From: Nonomuraea fuscirosea
GTDB lineage: Bacteria > Actinomycetota > Actinomycetes > Streptosporangiales > Streptosporangiaceae
NCBI RefSeq assembly: GCF_003001935.1
Contig: NZ_PVNG01000004.1
Location: 186,001-250,000, forward strand
Direction of reading: 5' to 3'
Length of the DNA stretch: 64,000 nt
Below, one piece after another: positions 16,338-23,544 of the stretch. The translations under genes were made by a program, and so were the position numbers. Under the pieces are notes generated by a model that did no database searches, had not been told where the DNA came from, and saw only the letters and a list, made by a program, of their open reading frames with translations. How positions within the stretch are numbered: position 1 is the first letter of the stretch; every line of letters starts with the position of its first letter.

Positions 16338-17627
16338 TCAGACCCGGTGCCGGGACAGGTGGTCCAGCACCGACTGGTTGGCCTCCCACCCGTCGGGGAA
16401 CTTCACCGGCACCCCGAGTTGCACCGGCTCCGCCGACGGGTGCGCGTCCAGCAGTTCGGCGATGCCCGCCCTGGCCACCACCACGCACGCGTGCCGGTGC
16501 CGTGAGGCCAGCACGCACAGCCGCCCGGACTCCAGGTGGAAGGCGGTGGCGTCCCTGCGCCCCGACAGCGGGTGCAGCACGATCGTGACGTCGTACTCGC
16601 GGCCCTGCAGCCGGTTCGCGGTGTCCACGGTGATCTCGGCCGGCAGGCCCGCGGCGCGGATCGCGGCCACCTGGTCGCGGTGGGCGGCGCCGACGGCGAT
16701 CCGGTCCGCCGTCACCGGCCGCTCGCCCTGCTCCGAGCCCGACACCGCGCCCCGCTGCAGCAGCCGCTCGGCCAGCAGCGCCACCGCCCGCACGGCCTCG
16801 CCGTCGGTGCGCACGGTGTGCCGGTTCGGCAGCTCCAGCAGCGCCCAGCCGGACCTGGCCGCCTCCTCCAGCGCCCGGTCGTGCACGGTGCCCATGCCGC
16901 CGGTCGACAGCTCCAGCCACCGGTCCCCGTGCTCGGTCCCGGACCTGAACCCGGTGAACGGGTAGAACGCCCGCGACACCACGGGCGCCGCCGACGCCGG
17001 CAGCCGCCACGAGACCGGCAGCCGGTGCACGGGCAGATCGGGATTGTGCCGCAGCAGCACCGAGACGGCGCTCTGCAGCGGGTCCCACGACAGCCCCGAC
17101 CACCGGTCGCCGTCCACGATCGAGAACGGGTCGAGCTGCCCCGGGTCGCCGACGAACAGCGCCCGCTCGAACAGCCCCGCGATGCGCAGCAGCTTGTCCG
17201 AGCGCATCTGGTACGCCTCGTCCACGATCGCCCACGGCCACACCCGGTCGCCGATCCAGGCCCACTTGTCCGCCGTGGCGATGACGATGTCGGGGTCGCC
17301 CAGGTCCTGGATCCGGGTGCCGACGCGGACGCCGGGCAGCTCCAGCAGGCGCAGCGGCGGGACGTAGCCGCCGGCCGACAGCCGGCCCACGGTCAGGTGC
17401 GGATGCTTGTCACTGATCCTGGACACCAGGTCGTCGACCTGCTCGTTGGTCTGGGCCACGATCATCAGCGGCTCGCCGGTGGCCGCGATGTGGGCGGCGG
17501 CGCGCACCACGAGGGTGGACTTGCCCGCCCCGGGCGGGGAGTCGACCACCACGCCGCGGTGCCGGGGCAGGTCGGCGAGCACGTTCCTGATGACCTGCTC
17601 GGGGCCGATCGTCGGCTCGGCGGTCAC
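16338..17627 (-). CDS. UPF1-like SF1 helicase/ATPase (last gene of a four-gene nuclease-helicase operon)
   Basis: This 429-residue superfamily-1 helicase is compact. Walker A is PPGAGKST (31-38), Walker B is WAIVDEAYQM, motif III is FVGDPGQLDP, motif V is TANRLQGREYDVTIV, and motif VI is LASRHRHACVVVAR. The DEAY box and the late motifs place it near UPF1/Dna2-type helicases, but accessory domains are nearly absent. The GTG at 17627 has AGGAGG seven bases upstream and overlaps the previous stop by 4 bp. A GTG at 17633 lies in the same frame. Coupling to a Cas4/RecB-like nuclease recalls Dna2 (nuclease plus helicase) split over separate genes. Confidence 0.88.
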   Translation of the reverse strand: MTAEPTIGPEQVIRNVLADLPRHRGVVVDSPPGAGKSTLVVRAAAHIAATGEPLMIVAQTNEQVDDLVSRISDKHPHLTVGRLSAGGYVPPLRLLELPGVRVGTRIQDLGDPDIVIATADKWAWIGDRVWPWAIVDEAYQMRSDKLLRIAGLFERALFVGDPGQLDPFSIVDGDRWSGLSWDPLQSAVSVLLRHNPDLPVHRLPVSWRLPASAAPVVSRAFYPFTGFRSGTEHGDRWLELSTGGMGTVHDRALEEAARSGWALLELPNRHTVRTDGEAVRAVALLAERLLQRGAVSGSEQGERPVTADRIAVGAAHRDQVAAIRAAGLPAEITVDTANRLQGREYDVTIVLHPLSGRRDATAFHLESGRLCVLASRHRHACVVVARAGIAELLDAHPSAEPVQLGVPVKFPDGWEANQSVLDHLSRHRV

Positions 17628-19051
17628 GACCACTCCTCCTGCGCGTCCTCGTCGTCGGGCACGTACTCCTGCGGCGGGCCTCCGTGCGTCCACGGCGTGG
17701 CCTCGGCGTCGGGCAGGGCGGGCGAGCCCTGGAAGTCGTCGGTCAGCGAGGTGTAGCAGACCCGCTCGCCGACCTCGGGGACCGCGCCGGGCGCGGGCGT
17801 CTTGCCCCGGCCCATCCCCTTGGTGATCTTGATGGTGACCAGGCCCTGGCCCGCGTCCACCAGTTCGGCGCCCTGGCCGCGGCGCTGCGGGGTGCCGAGC
17901 GAGGCGCCGGGCGGCAGGCGTACCGGATCGTCGGTCTTGATCACCACGAGCGGGCGCAGCTTGCGCGAGCGGCCCTCGCCCTCGGTGTTGTCGGGCACCG
18001 TCTCGGCCACCTCGCCCGCGAACGCCTCGCCGGTCAGCCGGTATTCGGCCATGACCAGGGGATCGTCATAGGCGCGCTGCACGTCGTAGGCGGCCTGGGC
18101 GCGCTCCATCCGGGCCAGCTTCGCGGCGGCGGTGATCGCGCCGTCGCGGCGGGGCTGCGGCGGCGCGCCCTCGGCGATGTGCACGGCCATGGCGCTGAAC
18201 GAGCCGCGGTCGTGCTCCCACCGCTGTGCCACGCTCGGCCCCTCCGGCAGGGCGGCGAGCAGGTCGATCGCCTGCCACATCAGCCGCCAGGTGGGCTCCA
18301 GCTGGGTGCGCAGCGCCTCGGTGATGCGCTCGGGCTTCTCGCTCTCGATGGCGGGGGCGAGCACCTCGGCGTCGAAGCCGGGGTCGGTCGCGGGCCCGGC
18401 GGGCGGCCAGACGAGCGGGTCCTCGGCCTCGTCGCTCGGCCCGGTCGTGATCCAGGCGGTCAGCGCGGCCAGGTTGGCGTCCTCCAGCCCGCTCTGCCCG
18501 CTGGCCCAGTGGCGGCCCAGCTCCTCGGTGGCGGCCGTCATCAGCGACGAGCCCGGATAGGCGGCCCGCTCCCCGAAGTACGTCAGCCACCGCCCGAGCA
18601 GCGGCACCACGTCCGGCACCGGATAGGGCCCGTCGGGGCGGCGGAAGCGGGTCGAGCGCCCGAGCAGCCGGGTGAAGGCGACACCGGCCAGGTTGGGGAC
18701 GATCAGCTGCGGCGCGTCGAGCGCCCGCTCGTAGGGATCGGCGTTCCTGCGCTCCACCGTCTCGGTGTCGTTGAGAAAGCTCTCCACGTACGGCAGCAGC
18801 ACGCCGGCCAGCTCGGCCGCCCAGGCGAAGCGCAGGTCACGGTTGCGCGGCTGGGTCACCACGAGCAGCCGCGGCGCATCGCGGTCGGTGCCGAGCATGG
18901 CCGCGAGCGGCGCGGCGGCCTCTCCCGACAGCTTGAGCGGGATGAACACCATCGGCCGCTCCGACAGGTGGCAGTGCCGGACGGTCGCGACGGGCTGGGC
19001 GATGCCCTCGTCGAGGGCGCGCAGCCGGGCGAGCGAGGTCAGCAGGCTCAA
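17624..19051 (-). CDS. Conserved-looking protein of unknown function in the nuclease-helicase operon
   Basis: This 475-residue protein is not recognised. It has no membrane segment or signal peptide and no catalytic motif I can name. The first 120 residues are beta/alpha-like (MVFIPLKLSGEAAAPLAAML, RLLVVTQPRNRDLRF). The middle is helical with several Trp residues. The C-terminal 150 residues contain a beta-rich segment (LRPLVVIKTDDPVRLPPG, GQGLVTIKITKGMG) that could be a small barrel. The TTG at 19051 overlaps the nuclease stop by 4 bp and has GGGAG eight bases upstream; a GTG at 19060 is an alternative. Its stop overlaps the helicase start. Stoichiometric partnership with both neighbours is likely but inferred. 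Confidence 0.8.
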   Translation of the reverse strand: MSLLTSLARLRALDEGIAQPVATVRHCHLSERPMVFIPLKLSGEAAAPLAAMLGTDRDAPRLLVVTQPRNRDLRFAWAAELAGVLLPYVESFLNDTETVERRNADPYERALDAPQLIVPNLAGVAFTRLLGRSTRFRRPDGPYPVPDVVPLLGRWLTYFGERAAYPGSSLMTAATEELGRHWASGQSGLEDANLAALTAWITTGPSDEAEDPLVWPPAGPATDPGFDAEVLAPAIESEKPERITEALRTQLEPTWRLMWQAIDLLAALPEGPSVAQRWEHDRGSFSAMAVHIAEGAPPQPRRDGAITAAAKLARMERAQAAYDVQRAYDDPLVMAEYRLTGEAFAGEVAETVPDNTEGEGRSRKLRPLVVIKTDDPVRLPPGASLGTPQRRGQGAELVDAGQGLVTIKITKGMGRGKTPAPGAVPEVGERVCYTSLTDDFQGSPALPDAEATPWTHGGPPQEYVPDDEDAQEEWS

Positions 19052-20178
19052 GTCAGGCACTCCCGGCGCAGGCGTTCGGCGTTGCGGAGCAGCCGGGCGA
19101 TCTCCTCCTGGCCCTCGGCGGGGTCGCGGGTGCCGTCGGCCAGGCCCAGCGCCTCGGCCACCGAGGCGACACCGCCGAGCTCGTCGCGCACCTGCCGGCC
19201 GAGCAGGTCGGAGGCGCCCTCCTGGCGGGCCTCGTCGCGGCAGAAGAAGCACAGGTCGCAGGCGGACAGGCAGTCGGGCGCGTAGCGGGCGGTGGTCCTG
19301 CGCAGCGCGTCGGCCAGCTCGGCCACCGGCCTGGTGGGCCGGCCGTCCTCGCCGGGCAGCAGGTCGAAGTTGAGGCCGTCGGGCAGCGCTTCGAGCAGCC
19401 GGTCGAGGGTGGTCATCCGGGTGAGCTGGCGGCGCAGCACGGCGAGCTGCTTGCGGACGTCGACCAGGGTCGCGGCCGGCCGGTTGGCGAAGTTCTCCGG
19501 GCAGACCAGCACCACGTCGTGGGAGACCTTCAGCGGGTCGTGGCCCAGCTCCTCCAGCAGAGTGCGCAGCGCCAGCACGTACACCGCCGCCTGCCGCGCG
19601 GCCGCGGCCACCGCCGCCGGGTCGGCCTGCCCGTCGATCACCGCGAACGACTTGATCTCCACGATGTGGAAGCGCCCGCCGAGCTGGAAGGCCACCACGT
19701 CCGGCTCCAGGTAGGCGGTGTGGCCGGCGATCTCCAGGCTGAGCAGGGGATGGTCGTAGAGCGTGCCCGCGTCGTGGCCCTCGGCCGCGGCCCGGTCGAT
19801 CAGCGACCTGGTGTGGGCGTGGCGCAGGTGGGCGCCGACGTTCTCCACGTCGTGGTAGGCCACCTCGGCGACGGGCAGATCCAGCAGCTCGCGCAGCATG
19901 CGCAGCAGCTCCGCGCACCCGTCGGCCTTCACCAGCGCCTCGAACATGTTGCCGCGCGTGATCGCGAACGGCGACTGCCCGAACGGCGCGGGGAAGCCGA
20001 GATGCCGGGCCGCGGCGTCCTTGTCGATGCCGGCCCCGTCCATCAGGGCCCGGCGGGTGCAGCCGGGGTTCGCCGCCAGGGCCGCGATCGCGCGGGCGTC
20101 ATGCGGCTGCTGCGGCGTGGTGCCCCGCAGGGCCTCCAGCCGGTGCACGGGGTCGCCTTCGCGCTTCAAGCCGCTCAC
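19048..20178 (-). CDS. Cas4/RecB-like PD-(D/E)XK nuclease with a four-Cys Fe-S signature
   Basis: The 376-residue protein has the ordered motifs of iron-sulfur RecB-family nucleases. These are a lone N-terminal Cys40 (NPGCTRRALMD), RGNMFE (75-80), Asp160 in YLEPDVVAF, Glu174-Ile-Lys176 in FHIVEIKSF, and Q196AAVY200 (QxxxY). A C-terminal cluster follows with Cys303, Cys307, Cys310 and Cys313. This is the pattern of Cas4, AddB and Dna2, in which the four cysteines hold a 4Fe-4S cluster. It should cut DNA with divalent metal. No cas genes or CRISPR repeats are near, so it is not a CRISPR Cas4. It overlaps its neighbours by 4 bp on both sides. Confidence 0.87.
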   Translation of the reverse strand: MSGLKREGDPVHRLEALRGTTPQQPHDARAIAALAANPGCTRRALMDGAGIDKDAAARHLGFPAPFGQSPFAITRGNMFEALVKADGCAELLRMLRELLDLPVAEVAYHDVENVGAHLRHAHTRSLIDRAAAEGHDAGTLYDHPLLSLEIAGHTAYLEPDVVAFQLGGRFHIVEIKSFAVIDGQADPAAVAAAARQAAVYVLALRTLLEELGHDPLKVSHDVVLVCPENFANRPAATLVDVRKQLAVLRRQLTRMTTLDRLLEALPDGLNFDLLPGEDGRPTRPVAELADALRRTTARYAPDCLSACDLCFFCRDEARQEGASDLLGRQVRDELGGVASVAEALGLADGTRDPAEGQEEIARLLRNAERLRRECLT

Positions 20179-20957
20179 TTGGCCTTCTCCTTCTTGATCG
20201 TGCTCAGCGTAGCGGCGCCGAACAGGCGAGTGACGTCATCCAGCTGCGCGGCGGCGCGTTCCGCCAGCTCGGCGCGGTCCCGCGTGTCGCGATCCGCGTG
20301 CACGCGCAGCTCCGCGCGGGCCGCCTCGATCACCCGTACGGGGTCCGGCGGGCCCAGCACGGACTCGCCGGCGCCGGGGATGTTCCTGGCCATCCGCGCC
20401 AATAACCGCTCGGCCCGTTCACCGTCGGCGGGCGGCTCCATCGACTGCCCGGCCACCGCGATGGCCGCGGTCAGGAAGTCCACCCGGGGGCTCAGCGGGC
20501 CGACCACCCGCCGCTCCAGCGGCCAGGCGCTGAGCGCGAGCAGGCCGCGGGCGGGGGAGAGGCGGTCGGTGAGCGCGGCGCACAGGTAGTAGGGGCGGCC
20601 GAAGGGCGAGGACCTGAACGAGCGCTCCTCGTCCCTGCGCAGGCTGGTGAGCTGGCCGCTGCGGATCGTGCCGCCGAAGAACGCCTCGCTGACGGCCACG
20701 ACCAGCCGGGGCTGAGCGGAGGCCCCGAGCAGGCGCAGCCCCTGGTGCACCTGCTCGCGCACGGTGACCAGGCCGGGCGGACGCTCCTTGGTCTTCGGCG
20801 GCTCGCCGGTGACCAGGGCGTCCCAGGCGCGCTCGGCGCTGCGCAGCTCAGCGCGCAGAGCCCGGGCGCCGCCGCCGTCCCTGGCCCGCATCGCCGTGCG
20901 CACGGCGGCTCGCAGCTCGTCGATCCGCCGTTCGAGATCGTCCAGCCGGTCACTCAT
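20175..20957 (-). CDS. Coiled-coil protein of unknown function, first gene of the nuclease-helicase operon
   Basis: This 260-residue protein is not recognised. Its first 50 residues form a charged heptad-like helix (LDDLERRIDELRAAVRTAMRA, then LRAELRSAERAWDAL), suggesting dimerisation. A middle domain follows (LVVAVSEAFFGGTIRSGQL, RPYYLCAALTDRLSP), then a second charged helical region and a basic Lys-rich end. The ATG at 20957 lies just after an A/T-rich promoter-like stretch, so this is the leading gene of the operon. Its stop overlaps the nuclease start by 4 bp. A DNA-binding or regulatory subunit role is possible, without direct evidence. Confidence 0.8.
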   Translation of the reverse strand: MSDRLDDLERRIDELRAAVRTAMRARDGGGARALRAELRSAERAWDALVTGEPPKTKERPPGLVTVREQVHQGLRLLGASAQPRLVVAVSEAFFGGTIRSGQLTSLRRDEERSFRSSPFGRPYYLCAALTDRLSPARGLLALSAWPLERRVVGPLSPRVDFLTAAIAVAGQSMEPPADGERAERLLARMARNIPGAGESVLGPPDPVRVIEAARAELRVHADRDTRDRAELAERAAAQLDDVTRLFGAATLSTIKKEKAK

Positions 20958-20971
20958 GGCGCGAGCGTACC

Positions 20972-21021
20972 AACAGTCCCAGTATTTTCCAGTAATTCAG
21001 GGACATCTGACGCCATGATGA
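20972..21021 (-). promoter_or_regulatory. A/T-rich promoter-like region of the nuclease-helicase operon
   Basis: This is a short drop in GC between two same-strand genes. It contains two near-copies of CCAGTAWTT (20979-20987 and 20989-20997) with a 1-nt gap. The position, 15-60 bp before the first ATG of the operon, fits a promoter with a possible repressor site. Confidence 0.4.
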
Positions 21022-21024
21022 GAT

Positions 21025-21483
21025 CTACAGCGTAAAGGCGAGCTCACTGCGCGGGCGAACGAAAGGGCCGGGCTCGTTCCGGCGCGGCGCGGGCGCGCGG
21101 TGGCGCACGAACAGGGTCAGCAGCGAGCCTCGCTCGGTCTGCCGCAGCGTGACCTCGTCACACAGGTGCTGGATCACCCACAGCCCGTACCCCCGGGCCG
21201 CGGTGGGATCGACGGTGGCGCGGGCCAGGTGGTCGGGGGTGAGCCCGCCCGCGAGGTCGAGGACCTCCACCATGATCAGGTCGCCGGCCTGCCGCGCGGT
21301 CACGGTGCCGGCCCCGCCGCCGTGGTCGAGCACGTTGGTGACCGCCTCGTTGACGGCCAGCACCAGGTCCTCCAGCCGGTGCCCGGGCAGCCCGCAGTGG
21401 CGTGCGTGCATGCCGACCAGGTCCCGGATCAGGGCCAGGTCGGCCGTGATGGGACACCGAAGTTCGAACTCGTCAATCATCAT
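21025..21483 (-). CDS. RsbW-like anti-sigma regulatory ATPase
   Basis: This is a 152-residue HATPase_c_2 protein. The N box is EDLVLAVNEAVTNVLDHGG, followed by VEVLDLAGGLTPD and the G box AARGYGLWVIQHLCDEV. It has the size and motifs of stand-alone serine kinases or anti-sigma factors of the RsbW group. The start is one of two adjacent ATG codons (21483 or 21480) behind GAGG. It is divergent from the GH15 gene, with 180 bp between them, and a PAS-GAF-PP2C phosphatase of the type that opposes such kinases lies 2 kb downstream. A 40-residue tail rich in Arg and Pro follows the core. Confidence 0.88.
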   Translation of the reverse strand: MMIDEFELRCPITADLALIRDLVGMHARHCGLPGHRLEDLVLAVNEAVTNVLDHGGGAGTVTARQAGDLIMVEVLDLAGGLTPDHLARATVDPTAARGYGLWVIQHLCDEVTLRQTERGSLLTLFVRHRAPAPRRNEPGPFVRPRSELAFTL

Positions 21484-21663
21484 CGCCTCGCCCGACGGGG
21501 GCCGGGAGGTTCCGCGGGGCCCTTCCGAGCTTTCCCCGCTGGAGATCGTCAAACAGGGTGATTCGTTCCGGTGGCGGACGATGGGTGAGACGAGCCGGGA
21601 AGATTGCGGGCTCTTGACGGCCGACGGGTGCTCTGCAGGCGGCTTTCTGCGTACTTTGGGGAT

Positions 21664-23472
21664 ATGCGGGGAGACACCAGATACCTGCCGATCGGTGAGC
21701 ACGGCCTGATCGGTGACCTGCGGACCGTCGCCCTCGTGGGCACCGACGGCACCATCGACTGGTACTGCTGCCCGCGGTTCGACGCCCCCAGCGTCTTCGC
21801 CTCGATCCTGGACGCCGGCCGGGGCGGCTCGTTCGAGCTGTGCGCCGACGTCCCCGCGACGACCAAGCAGTTCTACTTCCCCGACACCAATGTGCTGATC
21901 ACCCGCTTCTTCGCCGAGGACGGCGTGGGCGAGATCCAGGACTTCATGCCGCTCACGGACGACGGCCGCGAGGCCGACCGGCACCGGGTGATCCGCCGGG
22001 TCACCTGCGTGCGCGGCACGCTCCCGTTCCGCGCCAGGGTGGCGCCGCGCTTCGACTACGCCAGGCAGCCCCACACGGTCCGCACGGAAGGCGGCCGCAC
22101 GCTGTTCGAGTCGGAGGCCCTGTCCCTCGCGCTGTCGGCGAGCGTGCCCGTCGAGAACGACGGCAGGGACGCCTGGAGCGCCTTCGAGCTGAAGGAGGGT
22201 GAGCAGGCCGTGCTCGCCCTCGACCGGATCGACGACCGGATCGCCCCGGCCGACTGCCCGATCGAGGAGGCGGAGCGGGAGTTCGACGCCACCGTGCGGT
22301 ACTGGCGCCGCTGGCTGTCCGCCTCCCGCTACCGGGGCAGGTGGCGGGAGGTCGTGCACCGCTCCGCCCTGACGCTGAAGCTGCTCACCTTCGCCCCGAC
22401 GGGCGGGATCGTCGCCGCCCCCACGACCAGCCTGCCCGAGCAGCTCGGCGGCGGCCGCAACTGGGACTACCGGTACGTGTGGGTGCGCGACGCCGCGTTC
22501 TGCGTCTACGCCCTGCTCAGGCTCGGCTTCACCGAGGAGGCCGAGGCGTTCATGGGCTTCCTGTCCAAGCACGTCGCCCGCGACGGCGGGAGCGCCGCCG
22601 GCCCCATGCAGATCATGTACGGCATCGACGGCCGCGCCGACCTGCCGGAGGAGGAGCTCACCCACCTGGAGGGGCACAGGGGATCGGCTCCCGTGCGGAT
22701 CGGCAACGCCGCCGCCGAACAGCTCCAGCTCGACATCTACGGGGCGCTCATCGACTCCATCTACCTCTACAACAAGTGGGGCGACCCGATCTCCAGCGAA
22801 CGCTGGGACGAGGTGTGCACGCTGGTCGACTGGGTCGCCGACAACTGGGACCAGCCCGACGAGGGCATCTGGGAGACCCGCGGCGGGCGCAAGAACTTCG
22901 TCTACTCGCGGCTGATGTGCTGGGTGGCGATCGAGCGCGCCATGCGCATGGCCGGCCAGCGCGGCCTGCCCGCCGACATCCCCCGCTGGCGGCGGGCGCG
23001 CGACACGATCTACCGCGACATCATGCGGCGCGGCTGGTCGGAGCAGCTGAACGCGTTCGTCCAGCACTACGACGAGGACGTGCTGGACGCCTCGATCCTG
23101 ATGATGCCGCTGGCCAAGTTCGTCTCGCCGACCGATCCCCGGTGGCTGTCCACCCTCGACGCGCTGGGCGACGGGCTGGTCTCCGACTCGCTGGTCTACC
23201 GCTACGACCCCGAGGTCAGCCCCGACGGCCTGGAGGGGCCCGAGGGCACGTTCTCGATCTGCTCGTTCTGGTACGTCGAGGCGCTGGCCCGCGCAGGCCG
23301 CGTCGACGAGGCCCGCCTGGCCTTCGAGAAGATGCTCACCTACGCCAACCACCTCGGCCTGTACGCCGAGGAGATCGGGCACACCGGCGAGCAACTGGGC
23401 AACTTCCCGCAGGCCATCACGCACCTCGCGCTCATCAGCGCCGCGTTCAACCTGGACCAGGCACTGGGCTGA
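21664..23472 (+). CDS. Glycoside hydrolase family 15 protein (trehalase/glucoamylase type)
   Basis: This 602-residue cytoplasmic GH15 enzyme opens with YLPIGEHGLIGDLRTVALVG followed by GTDGTIDWYCCPRFDAPSVF, the hallmark of the bacterial GH15 group that includes mycobacterial trehalase. The (alpha/alpha)6 barrel signature GGRNWDYRYVWVRDAAF is present, as is a late SFWYVEALARAGRVDEAR segment. No signal peptide is seen. The ATG at 21664 is chosen because the conserved N-terminus begins there; the frame is open from 21604. The likely reaction is hydrolysis of trehalose or another alpha-glucoside. Confidence 0.92.
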   Translation: MRGDTRYLPIGEHGLIGDLRTVALVGTDGTIDWYCCPRFDAPSVFASILDAGRGGSFELCADVPATTKQFYFPDTNVLITRFFAEDGVGEIQDFMPLTDDGREADRHRVIRRVTCVRGTLPFRARVAPRFDYARQPHTVRTEGGRTLFESEALSLALSASVPVENDGRDAWSAFELKEGEQAVLALDRIDDRIAPADCPIEEAEREFDATVRYWRRWLSASRYRGRWREVVHRSALTLKLLTFAPTGGIVAAPTTSLPEQLGGGRNWDYRYVWVRDAAFCVYALLRLGFTEEAEAFMGFLSKHVARDGGSAAGPMQIMYGIDGRADLPEEELTHLEGHRGSAPVRIGNAAAEQLQLDIYGALIDSIYLYNKWGDPISSERWDEVCTLVDWVADNWDQPDEGIWETRGGRKNFVYSRLMCWVAIERAMRMAGQRGLPADIPRWRRARDTIYRDIMRRGWSEQLNAFVQHYDEDVLDASILMMPLAKFVSPTDPRWLSTLDALGDGLVSDSLVYRYDPEVSPDGLEGPEGTFSICSFWYVEALARAGRVDEARLAFEKMLTYANHLGLYAEEIGHTGEQLGNFPQAITHLALISAAFNLDQALG

Positions 23473-23544
23473 AGATGTGCATATAGCACCACAAGCCTTG
23501 GTCAAGGGAGAATCATCCCAGGTCAGGGTCAATATCCTGGGTTG

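Noticed and set aside
19048..20178. Calling the nuclease a CRISPR Cas4
   Set aside because: Motifs are Cas4-like, but no cas1, cas2, effector genes or CRISPR repeats are in the window, and its partners are a helicase and unknown proteins.
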